A stretch of 64,000 nucleotides of DNA from JACCTH01 sp963761985. Its GTDB lineage: Bacteria > Actinomycetota > Acidimicrobiia > Spongiisociales > ZC4RG35. Where the stretch lies: NCBI GenBank assembly GCA_963761985.1, contig CAVXIT010000006.1:1-64000 (forward strand). Direction: 5' to 3'. Shown piece by piece: positions 9,203 through 17,973 of this stretch. The position numbers and the translations under genes were made by a program. Every line of letters begins with the position of its first letter. Position 1 is the first letter of the stretch. Under the pieces are notes generated by a model. The model saw nothing but the letters and a program-made list of their open reading frames with translations, searched no databases and was not told where the DNA came from.

Positions 9203-10332
9203 GTGGCTGTTGTTTCGCCGGAGCGTCTCTCCTCGCTGATCCAGGGGGCGGCAAACGTAACCGCCACCTCCGACCTTACGTCATTGCTTTTCGCGGCCGC
9301 AGAGACGGCACGCGACACGACGGGGGCCCGCTACGCCGCCCTGGGCGTGATCGGCGAGCATTCCACCCTGGTCGAATTCCATCACGTTGGATTCGAACCA
9401 GCAACTGCCGAAGCGATCGGACACCTCCCGGTAGGAAAAGGCGTCTTGGGGACTCTCGATTCATTCGGCCCAAACCATTCGCCTCGATCGGCTGCAGGAT
9501 CATCCTGATTCGACCGGATTCCCACCCAACCACCCAGCGATGGAGACATTTCTTGGTGTGCCGGTACGGGTTGGCGATCGGGTCTTCGGCAACCTTTACC
9601 TCACTGAGAAAGCTGGTGGATTCACCGAGGAGGACGAGGACTTGGTCGAGGCCCTGGCAGTAATTGCGGGGTCGGCGGTAGCTAATTCGAGAGTGCAACA
9701 ACGGATGCGACGGCTGGCGGTGGTCGAAGATCGAGAGCGAATCGCCCGAGACCTGCACGACGCAATCATCCAGGACCTCTTCGCGGTTGGTCTTCTTCTA
9801 CAGGGGCTGGCCCTCCGCCTGGAGGACGATCGGGAGCGGCGCGAAATCGAAGATGCGGTCACCCGGCTCGACGACGCCATCACCTCGCTGCGCAAATTCA
9901 TCTTCGATCTCAAGCGTCCATCCGAACAGGGGCGGAACTGGCTGATCGAGCTGAACCGGATTGTGCGACAACTCTCCGATCCCTACGGAGTAGAAGTAGA
10001 GGTGAAGGTTGCTGAAGAACTAGCTGGATCCCGAGAGCCTGTTGCCGGAAAGGGACGATCGATGACATCTCCCAGATCGTGCGGGAGGCAACCAGCAACG
10101 CCCTCCGGCACTCGGGCACGTCAGCAGTGGAGGTTGCGGGTCGAGAAGGGCATGGGGGCGCTGGTGGTCACTGTCATCGACTCACGGACGTGGATTTGAC
10201 CCGGCCGAATCAGTCTGACGGGATGGGCCTCCAGAATTTGCGTCACCGGGCCCGAGAAGGCCGGCGGTGAAACCACCATCCTCAGCCGGCCGGGCCAAGG
10301 ACACCACCGTGCGGGTGGTATTGCCCCTCTAG
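9203..10332 (+). CDS. DosS/DevS-like GAF sensor histidine kinase (several frameshifts)
   Basis: The reconstructed kinase of about 375 residues reads across at least four frame changes: GAF start (LIQGAANVTATSDLTSLLFA), shift near 9462, then LQDHPDSTGFPPNHPAMETF and LGVPVRVGDRVFGNLYLTEK, a strongly DosS-like GAF block. The phosphoacceptor helix follows with ERIARDLHDAIIQDLFAVGL (HisKA_3). An ATPase domain split over frames contains REATSNALRHSG (N box), GMGLQNLRHRA (G2 box) and TTVRVVLPL at the stop 10332. Only one GAF domain is visible; mycobacterial DosS has two. Heme binding cannot be judged, but the NHPAM segment lies where DosS-type GAF domains have HHPPM. The GTG start at 9203 leaves 62 bases to the divergent regulator. 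Confidence 0.75.
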
Positions 10333-10392
10333 CCATGGTCTCTTATCCGGATCAGAGCTGGCCGCGCGCTCCATCACCCACCCGGGGCGGGG

Positions 10393-10818
10393 CTAGACAG
10401 GATCAAGAGCAGCTTGGATACGATCCATGAAATTCTTGACGCAGCTCTCGGCCAAGTGGTGAAGGAGTGCACGATCAAGAAGCCGGCCAACTGGTCCGAG
10501 CGGCGGCTTGTAAGAGCCGCGCAATGTGATCTTGAGTCATCTCCTCCCCCATGGCCTCGACGATGAGGTCAGCCTCGAGGAGCGGGAAATAGTGATTCGG
10601 CTCCGGTGGCCCTCCACAAGATCGGGATATAGAAGGCCTTTGCCTCTGATCGGGGCTTGCCAACGACAATCTCGATCTCCTTGGTGAGCACGCTGTGCCT
10701 CTGGTTGGATTCGCATCCGAAGTTCTTCCCCGCCTTCGTAAGCGAGTCGCGCCCACACGGTGAGGTCCCCGGGCGAGTCGGTTAACGCATGAACAGTCTC
10801 GGTGACGGAGCGGGGCAC
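10393..10818 (-). CDS. SRPBCC/START-like small protein (several frameshifts)
   Basis: No single frame covers this gene, but consecutive frames give a coherent protein of about 140 residues: VPRSVTETVHALTDSPGDLT, VWARLAYEGGEELRMRI, then VLTKEIEIVVGKPRSEAKAF, LFPLLEADLIVEAMGEEMTQ, ITLRGSYKPPLGPVGRLLDR and ALLHHLAESCVKNFMDRIQ, ending at a TAG at 10393. The G-Y-PP-G-G--LDR-LLH--AE-----F helix is the usual C-terminal signature of SRPBCC (ligand-binding START-like) proteins. It lies 26 bases after the multicopper oxidase stop, so the two genes are probably one transcript. The ligand is unknown. At least three indels are needed. Confidence 0.55.
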
Positions 10819-10844
10819 GTAACATGAAGTAATAAACGAACACG

Positions 10845-12189
10845 TCACGCCTCCACGATCACGGCTGTGACCATCCCGAACATCCCGTCCTCGGCCTCGA
10901 CGTGGTTGAGGATGTGGCAGTGCCAGACCCACGCTCCCAACCTCGTGGCGTGGACCAGGACCGAATAGCGCTCCCCCGGAGCAACGTTGAGAGTGTCGAC
11001 CCAGTAGGGCTCGTCGAGGGGGAAGCCGTCTTTGGCATACACCAGCTGGGGGAAGCCATGCAGGTGCATGGGGTGGATTTGCAGCCCTCGTTGTAATAGT
11101 GAACGACGAACCAATCGTCTTGCTTGACCGCAAGGGGCCGTGGCGGGAAAGGACTTTCCGTTGAGCGAGAAACCGATCATGCCCGCGTCGTTTAGCACCA
11201 TCGGGAGTTCAGTGGCTACCTGTAGGTCGGCCGGAACCTCGTGGCCCCCGATGGTGCGACGGTGGGTAAAGGCAGGTCGCCAATGATGATCGTGCCGAAC
11301 AATCCATTTGGCACTTGAACCTGGGCGTGGTGATGGGCGTGATACATAGCTACTGCGGGACCCTCGGCGACAAATTCATAGGTGAACGTGTCCCCGGGTT
11401 CGATCAGAGGCTGGGTCAGCGGGGCGACGCCGTCCATCGCATTCTCGAGCTTGATGCCGTGAAAGTGCACGTCGGTTCCCATTGGCAACTCGTTATGGAC
11501 GATCACGGAAACTCGGTCACCATCGTCCACGCGGATGGCCGGCCCCGGCGCCTGGCCGTTATAGGTCCAAGCCTCCACGATTTCTCCAGGCTCGATTTCC
11601 CAGGGCGTGATCGCCACTGTGATCTCGTACTCCTTGGTCCCGTCGGCAGAGGATCGTCGGCTCGAGGGACCTGGTTGCCAATGCCTGAGGTCATCGCCGG
11701 GAATTCGAGAATGCTCTCCATCATGGCCACATCCATGGCGGCGTAGTCGGTCGTCTCCCCGTGGCCAGCATGTTCGGTAGCGGCTCTCGGGCTTCGCCGA
11801 CGGTGAGAAACGCGGTCATACCCGAGGATTCGTGACCCGGGATGGCTGCACAGCAGCTGGTAGATACCCGGCGGCTCGAGCGCACCGAGGTTGAGAACCG
11901 AGCTTTCGCCGGCATTGAGGTCTGGGGTGGCCGGGCCGTCGGTCATCGAAAGATTGTGGGCCACGGTTCCGCTGTTAGTGACCCGAAGCGATACTTCGCC
12001 CACCGGTACCACGAGGTCCCCGTTGATTGAGAACTCGCTCAGGTCGATCTCGGCCTCAGTTCGGACCGTTCTTTCGGCTCCGGCCTGGGGACCGCGGACC
12101 GCCACCACCAAAGCAGTGGCCATGACCAGCACCCCAATCAGACCCACCAGAACTGTTACCCGGTCGATCACTTTGGAAGCGTCGCTCAT
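10845..12189 (-). CDS. membrane-anchored multicopper oxidase with an N-terminal cupredoxin (frameshifted)
   Basis: The gene starts MSDASKVIDRVTVLVG at 12189, with a signal anchor near residues 8-30. A type 1 copper cupredoxin follows (VAHNLSM ... CSHPGHESSGM, possible ligands His, Cys, His, Met). After frame changes near 11800 and 11620 comes an oxidase domain with VHFHGIKLENAMDG and MYHAHHHAQVQVP, and after another near 11205 the last domain with HPMHLHGF and WHCHILNHVEAEDGM, together providing the type 1, 2 and 3 copper ligands. One frame change near 11140 hides LAVKQDDWFVVHYYNEG. All copper motifs survive, favouring sequence errors. It probably oxidises metal ions, phenols or nitrogen compounds outside the membrane. 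A DosR-like palindrome lies 57 bases upstream. Confidence 0.72.
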
Positions 12190-12494
12190 TTAATTCCTTG
12201 GCTTGATGAATCTCGTCAAGATGCTCGGCCTGACCGCCACCGACTAGGGCCAATGGTCACTCAGCCCCGGTCTCTTGTCCTCTACGGCTGATTACGGAAC
12301 GCTTATCAATCGCGGCCAGCGCATAGAACTGTTGCCGGCGTCGACGGCAAAGCGCAGGACTATGGAGGCGCTGCTTGGGCGTTAGAGCCTAAGGTCATCA
12401 TGCTTGGCGCTGTTTGGCCCTAGCGGGACGCTTGCAGCGCTCGAACACTGAATTCGATCGACAGCGACAGCGTCGACATAACAGAAAGGGCACT
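12190..12494. other. divergent intergenic region between the multicopper oxidase and the first small membrane protein
   Basis: This 305-base stretch separates two outward-facing genes and must hold both promoters. No coding frame in it shows protein-like pattern. The only structured feature noticed is the palindrome at 12247-12260. A GAAAGGG at 12484-12490 serves as ribosome binding site for GTG 12495. Confidence 0.6.
12247..12260. promoter_or_regulatory. candidate DosR-like box in the divergent promoter region
   Basis: GGGCCAATGGTCAC keeps the GGG-C, four bases, GTC-C arrangement of the DosR core with two mismatches. It is 57 bases from the multicopper oxidase start and 234 bases from the opposite gene, so the oxidase is the likelier target. 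Weak on its own. Confidence 0.3.
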
Positions 12495-12908
12495 GTGAGA
12501 AGGACCGCTTCCATTCTCTCGTTACTGGTCGGGTTGATATTCATCGTCGGCGGGATCGCGACATGGGTCGTGGTGAGCAACACTCTGGCTGACCAGAACA
12601 TCACGGTCGCCGACGATGCCTCGTGTCTCGCGGGCGATGAGGTCAACGGACCGTTTAGCGCTTACTGCGAGGCGAAGGTCATCGAAGCGCACACACTCGA
12701 GGCGACGGGTGGCCTGACCTACGCGGAGCTAGATCGGGAAGACCCCTTGCGCACCACGGCAGCCAACTCCGCGTTCCTCCAGTCCTCGTTATTCACATCC
12801 GTCGTGGCTTTCGGTGTGGCCGGTATGGCCATACTGATTGGAGTGCTTTTCATCCTGATTGGCATGGGGATCAGAGATGTCGCTGACCGAACCATGCGAG
12901 CCACCTGA
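12495..12908 (+). CDS. small two-helix membrane protein with extracytoplasmic loop (paralogue 1)
   Basis: The 137-residue protein starts VRRTASILSLLVGLIFIVGG, with one hydrophobic helix, then a polar loop holding VVSNTLADQNITVADDASC and NGPFSAYCEAKVIEAHTLE, and a second helix FGVAGMAILIGVLFILIG near the end. The loop pattern (NIT-DDA, GPFS-Y, I--H-L--T-GL-YAE) recurs in the gene at 13219, so they are tandem paralogues. Actinobacterial homologues are sometimes labelled LigA-like ring-opening dioxygenase, which nothing in this sequence supports. Two loop Cys residues could form a disulfide. GTG 12495 is preferred because of a GAAAGGG 5 bases before it. Function unknown. Confidence 0.72.
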   Translation: MRRTASILSLLVGLIFIVGGIATWVVVSNTLADQNITVADDASCLAGDEVNGPFSAYCEAKVIEAHTLEATGGLTYAELDREDPLRTTAANSAFLQSSLFTSVVAFGVAGMAILIGVLFILIGMGIRDVADRTMRAT

Positions 12909-12923
12909 CAGTCGCCCTAGTCC

Positions 12924-12956
12924 ATCAACTTCCGCCCCTCGGGCGGAAGTTGATGT
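12924..12956 (+). terminator. strong stem-loop after the first small membrane protein gene
   Basis: A perfect 15-bp inverted repeat (CATCAACTTCCGCCC and its complement) closes over a CTC loop, 15 bases after the stop of the preceding gene. There is no T-run after it, so it may be a factor-assisted terminator or an RNA-stabilising 3' end. Confidence 0.6.
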
Positions 12957-13106
12957 ATTGGGCCCACGACGGCAGCAGGGAACGGGATCGCGCTTCGTCC
13001 GAGATGCCAGTGAATTAGCCGAAACCAAGGGTGACATGCCGCGTTTACGGTGGTTATCGGCGCATGGAACGACGACCCACCTCTCAGCCGGGGACACAAC
13101 GGCATA

Positions 13107-13120
13107 GGGACCTTGGTCCC
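13107..13120. promoter_or_regulatory. perfect palindrome matching the DosR-box core
   Basis: GGGACCTTGGTCCC is a perfect 14-base palindrome fitting GGGAC, four bases, GTCCC, the invariant core of the DosR/DevR site known from mycobacteria. It lies 98 bases before ATG 13219. It is the best of four candidate boxes in the first 14 kb, close to a DosR/DosS-like pair. Direct regulation is inference. It could also form a small hairpin in RNA. Confidence 0.5.
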
Positions 13121-13122
13121 AC

Positions 13123-13150
13123 GCGCTTAGGGCCCCTTCGGCCCTAGCGC
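13123..13150 (+). other. stem-loop in the leader of the second small membrane protein gene
   Basis: GCGCTTAGGGCC pairs with GGCCCTAGCGC apart from one bulged T, with a short CCTTC loop. It sits between the palindrome at 13107 and the gene at 13219. It could be a leader hairpin or a second terminator for the upstream unit. No T-run follows. Confidence 0.4.
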
Positions 13151-13218
13151 CTCCAGGGCGTCTCGGGAGACAATCCAAGAGTCAAATTTCGTTTGGTGTT
13201 CATAAGGAGGACACTGAG

Positions 13219-13761
13219 ATGGCAGCGGTAATCGATAGAACGATCACGAGGCCGGTGATCACTGAGCGGACCGGGGTAGCCCGGCGACGCTTGCTGGCAA
13301 TCGTGGGAATCCTGTCACTGATAGTTGGGATCGGCTTATTGGCGGGTGGGGTGTTTGGTGCGGTCTATACCTGGAATCAGGCAGCCGCCGAGAACATCAC
13401 CACGCCCGACGACGCCGTCTTTCCCGAGGTACCGGTGCGTGGCCCCTTCTCCATGTATGCCCAGTCAGCGATCATCACTCATCACCAGCTGGACTCGACT
13501 GAGGGACTCCGTTACGCGGAGATGCCCCGCCAGGTCCCGCAAGTTGATGAATCTGGCAACCCGGTCCTGGACGAAGCCGGGCAGCCTCTGATGATCCCTA
13601 ACGCGGCTCGCGCTTCTTGGATCAATGCCACAGCACTCACGACGGCCCTCAACCTGGGCCTGATGGCATACGCCTTGGCAGCCTTCGCCATGGTGGTCGG
13701 CATCACTCTCACCCTGTCCGGTTTCACGTTCCTGAGCTTGCGGAAGGCGCTCATCGCCTGA
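13219..13761 (+). CDS. small two-helix membrane protein with extracytoplasmic loop (paralogue 2)
   Basis: The 180-residue protein starts MAAVIDRTITRPVITERTG with a longer cytoplasmic lead than its paralogue at 12495, then helix LLAIVGILSLIVGIGLLAGG, a loop with AENITTPDDAVFPEVPVRG and GPFSMYAQSAIITHHQLDST, and a second hydrophobic region MAYALAAFAMVVGITLTLSG. The loop repeats the paralogue's NIT-PDDA, GPFS-YA and LRYAEM pattern but lacks its Cys pair. AAGGAGG at 13204-13210 gives a strong ribosome binding site. The gene is followed by an intrinsic terminator and preceded by the best DosR-like palindrome. The function is unknown; a stress-induced envelope protein is a guess from context. Confidence 0.75.
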   Translation: MAAVIDRTITRPVITERTGVARRRLLAIVGILSLIVGIGLLAGGVFGAVYTWNQAAAENITTPDDAVFPEVPVRGPFSMYAQSAIITHHQLDSTEGLRYAEMPRQVPQVDESGNPVLDEAGQPLMIPNAARASWINATALTTALNLGLMAYALAAFAMVVGITLTLSGFTFLSLRKALIA

Positions 13762-13783
13762 TCCACGATCCGACCGGACAGAA

Positions 13784-13813
13784 GGAAAGAGCCCCCACCT
13801 GGGGGCTCTTTCC
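13784..13813 (+). terminator. intrinsic terminator after the second small membrane protein gene
   Basis: A perfect 13-bp stem (GGAAAGAGCCCCC with its complement) closes over ACCT, 22 bases after the stop at 13761. The A-rich left arm and matching T-rich right arm (CTCTTTCC) make it a good terminator that could also work in reverse. Confidence 0.8.
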
Positions 13814-13872
13814 CGTCCGGTCTCACCCCAGCTTCAGTATTTTTCCGCCTCGAGGGCGTTCGGCGGCGGGTC

Positions 13873-13886
13873 GGAGTCTTCGGCCC
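13873..13886. promoter_or_regulatory. possible DosR-like half-site before the second split-barrel gene
   Basis: GGAGTCTTCGGCCC keeps the right half of a DosR-type site (TTCGGCCC) but the left half is degenerate. It lies 46 bases before GTG 13933. It is listed because both split-barrel paralogues then have a candidate site at similar distance; on its own it is weak. Confidence 0.2.
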
Positions 13887-13932
13887 TGTCGGCCTGGGCG
13901 TGGACAATGCACTATGTCGAGAAGGAGGAAGA

Positions 13933-14373
13933 GTGAAAGGCGATAAGCCGACAGACCACGCCGGAGTCGAGGTGCTAACGAAGGCCGAATGTCTCAGTCT
14001 TCTGGCGACCCAACCCATCGGCCGGCTCGGGTTCGTCGAACATGGCGAGGTGACGATTCTGCCGGTCCGTTACATGATGGATGCAGGCCAGGTGGTTTTT
14101 CGCTCGGCCGTTGGAGCAAAGCTCGACGCGGCTCTGCGCTGGCAGGCGGTGGCGTTTGAAATCGACGGATGGGATTCGCGGGATCGGACTGGGTGGAGCG
14201 TCCTCGTGCACGGCATCGTCAATGAGGTCCTCAATCCTGATCGGCAAGCGGCCCTGGCCAAGCGGGGACTCGATGAATGGGTCAGCGGCCGTCATCCAAT
14301 GACATGGATCGAGGTAAGACCGATCGAAATCACGGGTCGGAGGATCCCGTCGCCGCTGCCCCCGATCGGCTGA
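13933..14373 (+). CDS. pyridoxamine 5'-phosphate oxidase-like split-barrel flavin protein (paralogue 2)
   Basis: The 146-residue split-barrel protein starts VKGDKPTDHAGVEVLTKAEC and contains PIGRLGFVEHGEVTILPVRY, VAFEIDGWDSRDRTGWSVLV and ITGRRIPSPLP. It is the paralogue of the protein at 3078-3539, sharing the FE(I/V)DGWD core that packs against the flavin. AGGAGG ends 5 bases before GTG 13933, which decides the start; an upstream ATG at 13900 is less likely. Members bind FMN, F420 or heme. It has its own transcription unit behind the terminator at 13784. Confidence 0.8.
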   Translation: MKGDKPTDHAGVEVLTKAECLSLLATQPIGRLGFVEHGEVTILPVRYMMDAGQVVFRSAVGAKLDAALRWQAVAFEIDGWDSRDRTGWSVLVHGIVNEVLNPDRQAALAKRGLDEWVSGRHPMTWIEVRPIEITGRRIPSPLPPIG

Positions 14374-14429
14374 CCAAGCTGCTGTCTCCTTGTTGCGCTA
14401 CCGTTCAGTGACCACACAGAGAGGCCAAT

Positions 14430-15867
14430 TTGGTGGTGCAGCTCGACCTATTTATCGCCGGCGAATGGACGCCCGGGACCGGCGAAGGGCACTACGAGCT
14501 CCGGTCGCCGGGGACCGGGGAGCATCTGGCGGACGTTCCCCGAGCGTCGAAAGCCGACGTCGACCAAGCGGTTACTGCCGCTCGAGCCGCGTCCGAGGAG
14601 ATGCGGCATTGGTCCGCTTTCGAGCGCGCCGATCTGTGCCTGCGGGCGTTCGAGCTTTGGGAAGCAACGGGTCGAGGAAATCGCCCGGATTCTGACCATG
14701 GAACAGGGCAAGCCTTTCCGGGCCGAAGCGATCGACGACATCGCCGAGTCGGGCGACTATCTGCAGATTGCCGCGGAGGACGTGAAACGAATGAAGGGGG
14801 ACCTGATCCCCACCACCGAGCGCAACCGGCGCATGTTCACGGTGCGGCGGCCGGTGGGCGTGTGGGCTGCGATCACCCCGTGGAACTTTCCCGTCATGAT
14901 TCCGATGGAGACAGTCGGGCCGGGCCTCGCCACCGGCAACGCGGTGATCGTCAAACCACCGCTCAACACCTGTTGGGCGATGCTCGAAGCAGCCCGGGTG
15001 ATCGAGGAAGCCGGCTTTCCCAAAGGTGCCCTTTCGGTCATTCCCGGTGACGGGGACGTGGGCGAGTGGCTGGTGACGCATCCCGGCATCCAGGGAATCA
15101 GCTTCACCGGTTCCTCGGAAACGGGAAAGCGAATCGTGGCGTCGATGGGTTTGAAGCGCTCGATCATGGAAATGTCCGGCAACGGACCGTTGATCGTCGC
15201 CGGTGATGCCGACGTGGAAGCCGCTGCAGTTGCTGCCGTCTACGGGGCCTATTACAACGCCGGCCAGGTCTGCACCGCCACCGAGCGCGTGATCGTGCTC
15301 AATGATCTTCACGACGAGTTCGTCGATGCGACTCTCAAGGCTGCCGAAGCCGTGAGTCTGGGCGATCCCATGGACGACGCCACCAACATGGGGCCGCTCA
15401 ACAACGAGCCGACCGCGGCGAAAATGGATCGTCATATCGAGGACGCCCGCCAGAAGGGAGCCGAGGTCCTGATCGGCGGCGGGCGGGCGAGCGGCCACCC
15501 CACCGACCTCTACTACCAGTTCACTGTCCTCGACCGGGTGCCCGAGCACTCGCTGGTCTCGAAAGAGGAATCGTTCGGTCCGGTCGTTCCCATCCTTACT
15601 GCGAAGGACGACGAGGATGCCATCGGAATTGCCAACCGAACCAATCTCGGCCTGCAGGCAGCGGTGTTCACCAACGATGTCTCCAAGGCCTTTTGGTACG
15701 CCGATCGCATCCGCAGCGGCACGGTCATCATCAACGACTCGACCGACTTCTGGGAGACATTCCAGCCGTTCGGCGGAGCCGCCGGCACCGACACCGGTTG
15801 GGGAAGGCAGCGAATCGAGGAGTTCACCGACCTCCAAACCGTGGTCTTCAACTTGCGACAGGATTGA
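14430..15867 (+). CDS. NAD(P)-dependent aldehyde dehydrogenase (one frameshift)
   Basis: The gene starts MVVQLDLFIAGEWTPGTGEG at 14430, breaks frame near 14670 (after LRAFELWEA), and resumes as VEEIARILTMEQGKPFRAEA to 15867, about 479 residues as expected for the family. It has TPWNFPVMIP (cofactor entry), FTGSSETGKRI, the general base Glu in EMSGNGP and the catalytic Cys in YYNAGQVCTATER. It oxidises an aldehyde to an acid; the agmatinase-family gene starting 24 bases later suggests 4-aminobutyraldehyde or succinate semialdehyde. A Met/Pro-rich TERNRRMFTVRRPVGVWA segment is normal for betaine/GABA-aldehyde types. One base change in indel count restores it. Confidence 0.82.
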
Positions 15868-15891
15868 CCTTCTCCGCGTTAGCGTGACCTG

Positions 15892-16910
15892 ATGCCCCAC
15901 GACTCGGTCTCTGTTCCCTATGAGGATCGCGCGAAGGAAATCCCCTTCGCCTCGGCCGAATATATTTCCTTTGCGTCGCGCAACTCTTTTCTGGGAGTCC
16001 CGGCGAGGATGCTCGATGACCTCGGAGACAGCCAGGTGGTCATCGTCGGGGCGCCTTTCGATTGGGGAACGACCTATCGACCGGGAGCTCGTTTCGGCCC
16101 GCAGGCGATCCGCGACGCTGACTACGGGGCCATGGACGGATACCGCCCGCACTTGCCCACCGGGATCGATCCCCTCCGATTCCTCGGGGTGGTCGACATC
16201 GGCGATGTCTACGTCGTTCCCGGCCAGGTGGAGCTGTCGCTCGAGCGAATCATCACCACCGTGGAGAAGGTGACGGCCGCGGGCAAGATTCCGATCGTGC
16301 TCGGGGGTGACCACACGGTCACCTTCGCCAACGCCACAGGGGTGACCAACGCTCTCGGGGCAGGAGAGATCGCGGTGATCCACTTCGACGCCCATGCCGA
16401 CACTGGTGTCAGTCAATACGGAACGCTTTACGGCCACGGCACTCCAATGCGTCGCTTGATCGAATCAGGCGCAGTACCGGGACACCGCTTCGTCCAGATC
16501 GGCCTCCGGGGCTATTGGCCCGAGCCCGAGGTCATGGAATGGGGCGCGAGCAAGGAATGCGTACCTATCTGATGAATGAGATCGAGGACCGGGGTCTCAA
16601 GACCGTGGTCGACGAAGCGGTGGTGTACGCAATTGCCGGAGGCGCCAGAGGCGTCTTCCTCTCAATCGACATCGATGTGGTCGACCCCGGCTTCGCTCCT
16701 GGCACGGGGACTCCAGAGCCCGGCGGACTCACGTCGCGTCAGCTACTCGACACTGTTCGGCGGTTAGCGCGCGAGCTTCCCGTGGTTGGGGCGGACGTAG
16801 TCGAGGTTGCCCCCAACTACGACGGCCCCGGAGAGATCACGGCCTATCTCGCGAATCGGGTCGTGCTCGAGCTTCTCAACGGTTTGGCTGAGAAGGGATC
16901 AGCCCAATAA
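15892..16910 (+). CDS. agmatinase-family ureohydrolase (one frameshift)
   Basis: Manganese ureohydrolase, about 339 residues after correction. It contains GAPFDWGTTYRPGARFGP, IVLGGDHTVTF, IHFDAHADTG and LSIDIDVVDPGFAPGTGTPE, which supply the full set of His and Asp ligands for the binuclear Mn centre. The frame breaks near 16543 in EVMEWG; adding one G to the GGGG run joins GREQGMRTYLMNEIEDRGL. The long N-terminal extension (residues 1-45) is typical of agmatinase and guanidinobutyrase. The reaction would be agmatine to putrescine plus urea; guanidinobutyrate is the main alternative substrate. It is co-directional with the aldehyde dehydrogenase and 3 kb from the polyamine transporter. Confidence 0.85.
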
Positions 16911-16924
16911 GGATCTAACTCGTC

Positions 16925-17858
16925 CTAAGACTCGCCTAGCTTCGGACCGATGGGTGAAGGCTTTGGTCGACGCGAGCGACGAAGCAGCCACCAAGCCAAA
17001 ACGGCGAATGGTCCGACCACGATCAGCAGCACCGGCAAGGTGTAGAGGACGAAGGCGGATTCCGATGTTCCCGACCACCTGCAGCGCTTCGACCAGGTTG
17101 CGGAGGGCTTCCTTGGCAACTGTGGCCGGCTCCCACACCGGATCGGTCGGAATGATCGGGATCGCAGCTGGCAGCGGGCTGATGCCGATTGAGATCGTGG
17201 CCAGCGCCACGAGGTTGGTCAGCGACTGCTTGCGACCTTCGAGCTGCTCGATCTCGCCGCGTGTGATTCTGATCTGATCAAACACCTGAAGGAGCTTGGC
17301 GGGGTCGGCGTTGGGGTTGTCCCGCAGCTCGGCCAGGAGCGCTAGGAGTTCTATCTCGAGCGCATGGAGATTGCGAAGTTGAGCTTCGATGTCGACAAAC
17401 TGTTCGGTGACATCCTGGCTCTGCAGCGATTCCGTCACCACCCGGTCGGCCACCTGGCGGATGGCGGCAAGAGTCGCGGTGAGCTCATCGGTCGGGACCC
17501 GGACGGTGAAGTTGATCGAGGTTGCTCGTCTTCGGGCGCCTCGCCTACCTGGGAAGCCGCGAGGAAGCCGCCCGAGGACTGGACCAGGAACACGATCTCG
17601 TCGAACGCGGCGCGAGTGTCGGCCGCTTGGAGATGGATCGAGCCGTCGTAGATCACCTGCCGACCCGCAGCTGCGAGGACGTCCGTCGCTCCTCGTCAGT
17701 ATTGGTGCCGGCGGTTGTATGCGGGGCGGCCGTGGTGGTTGCCGCCGCTGCCCAGGGTTCAGCTCGCCCGAAACGTCCGAGCAGTCGGCCGTCGTTGTGG
17801 CGCTACATGCGGTCAACAGCACCAGCAGGGCGATGACCGAAAGCGTGACCCGTTTCAT
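16925..17858 (-). CDS. DUF4349 lipoprotein with C-terminal membrane helix (frameshifted)
   Basis: The protein starts MKRVTLSVIALLVLLTACSA with a lipobox (LTAC). A frame change then leads to IYDGSIHLQAADTRAAFDEI and VQSSGGFLAASQVGEAPEDE, and another to TSINFTVRVPTDELTATLAA, IRQVADRVVTESLQSQDVTE, a coiled coil (LRNLHALEIELLALLAELRD) and TRGEIEQLEGRKQSLTNLVA. This is the classic DUF4349 arrangement. A third change near 17110 opens the C-terminal helix LPVLLIVVGPFAVLAWWLL and a basic tail ending at 16925. The role of DUF4349 proteins is unknown; they are surface proteins with a coiled-coil hairpin. A second ATG (17858) is chosen because AAAGGA lies before it. Confidence 0.72.
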
Positions 17859-17948
17859 CATTTTCCTTTCTTGGGGCTGCGGCCCGGAGGCCGCATTGCC
17901 AGTTGGACGGAGCTCGCTGATCACCGGTTCCCGAATCTGAATGCAGAA

Positions 17949-17967
17949 AGCCGTGGTTTCCACGGCT
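17949..17967 (-). terminator. terminator of the polyamine transporter operon
   Basis: AGCCGTGG and CCACGGCT form a perfect 8-bp stem with a 3-base loop. On the minus strand it begins 7 bases after the potC stop and is followed by TTCTG, so it can end the pot transcript. Confidence 0.6.
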
Positions 17968-17973
17968 CAAGCC

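Noticed and set aside
9203..10332. Assigning heme-based oxygen sensing to the kinase
   Set aside because: The GAF domain is DosS-like, but the heme ligand cannot be fixed with certainty through a frameshifted sequence and only one GAF domain is present.
14572..16437. Very long open frame (621 codons) antisense to the aldehyde dehydrogenase and agmatinase genes
   Set aside because: It is a mirror of the high-GC third-position bias. It lacks protein-family pattern, while the plus strand carries complete ALDH and ureohydrolase motifs.
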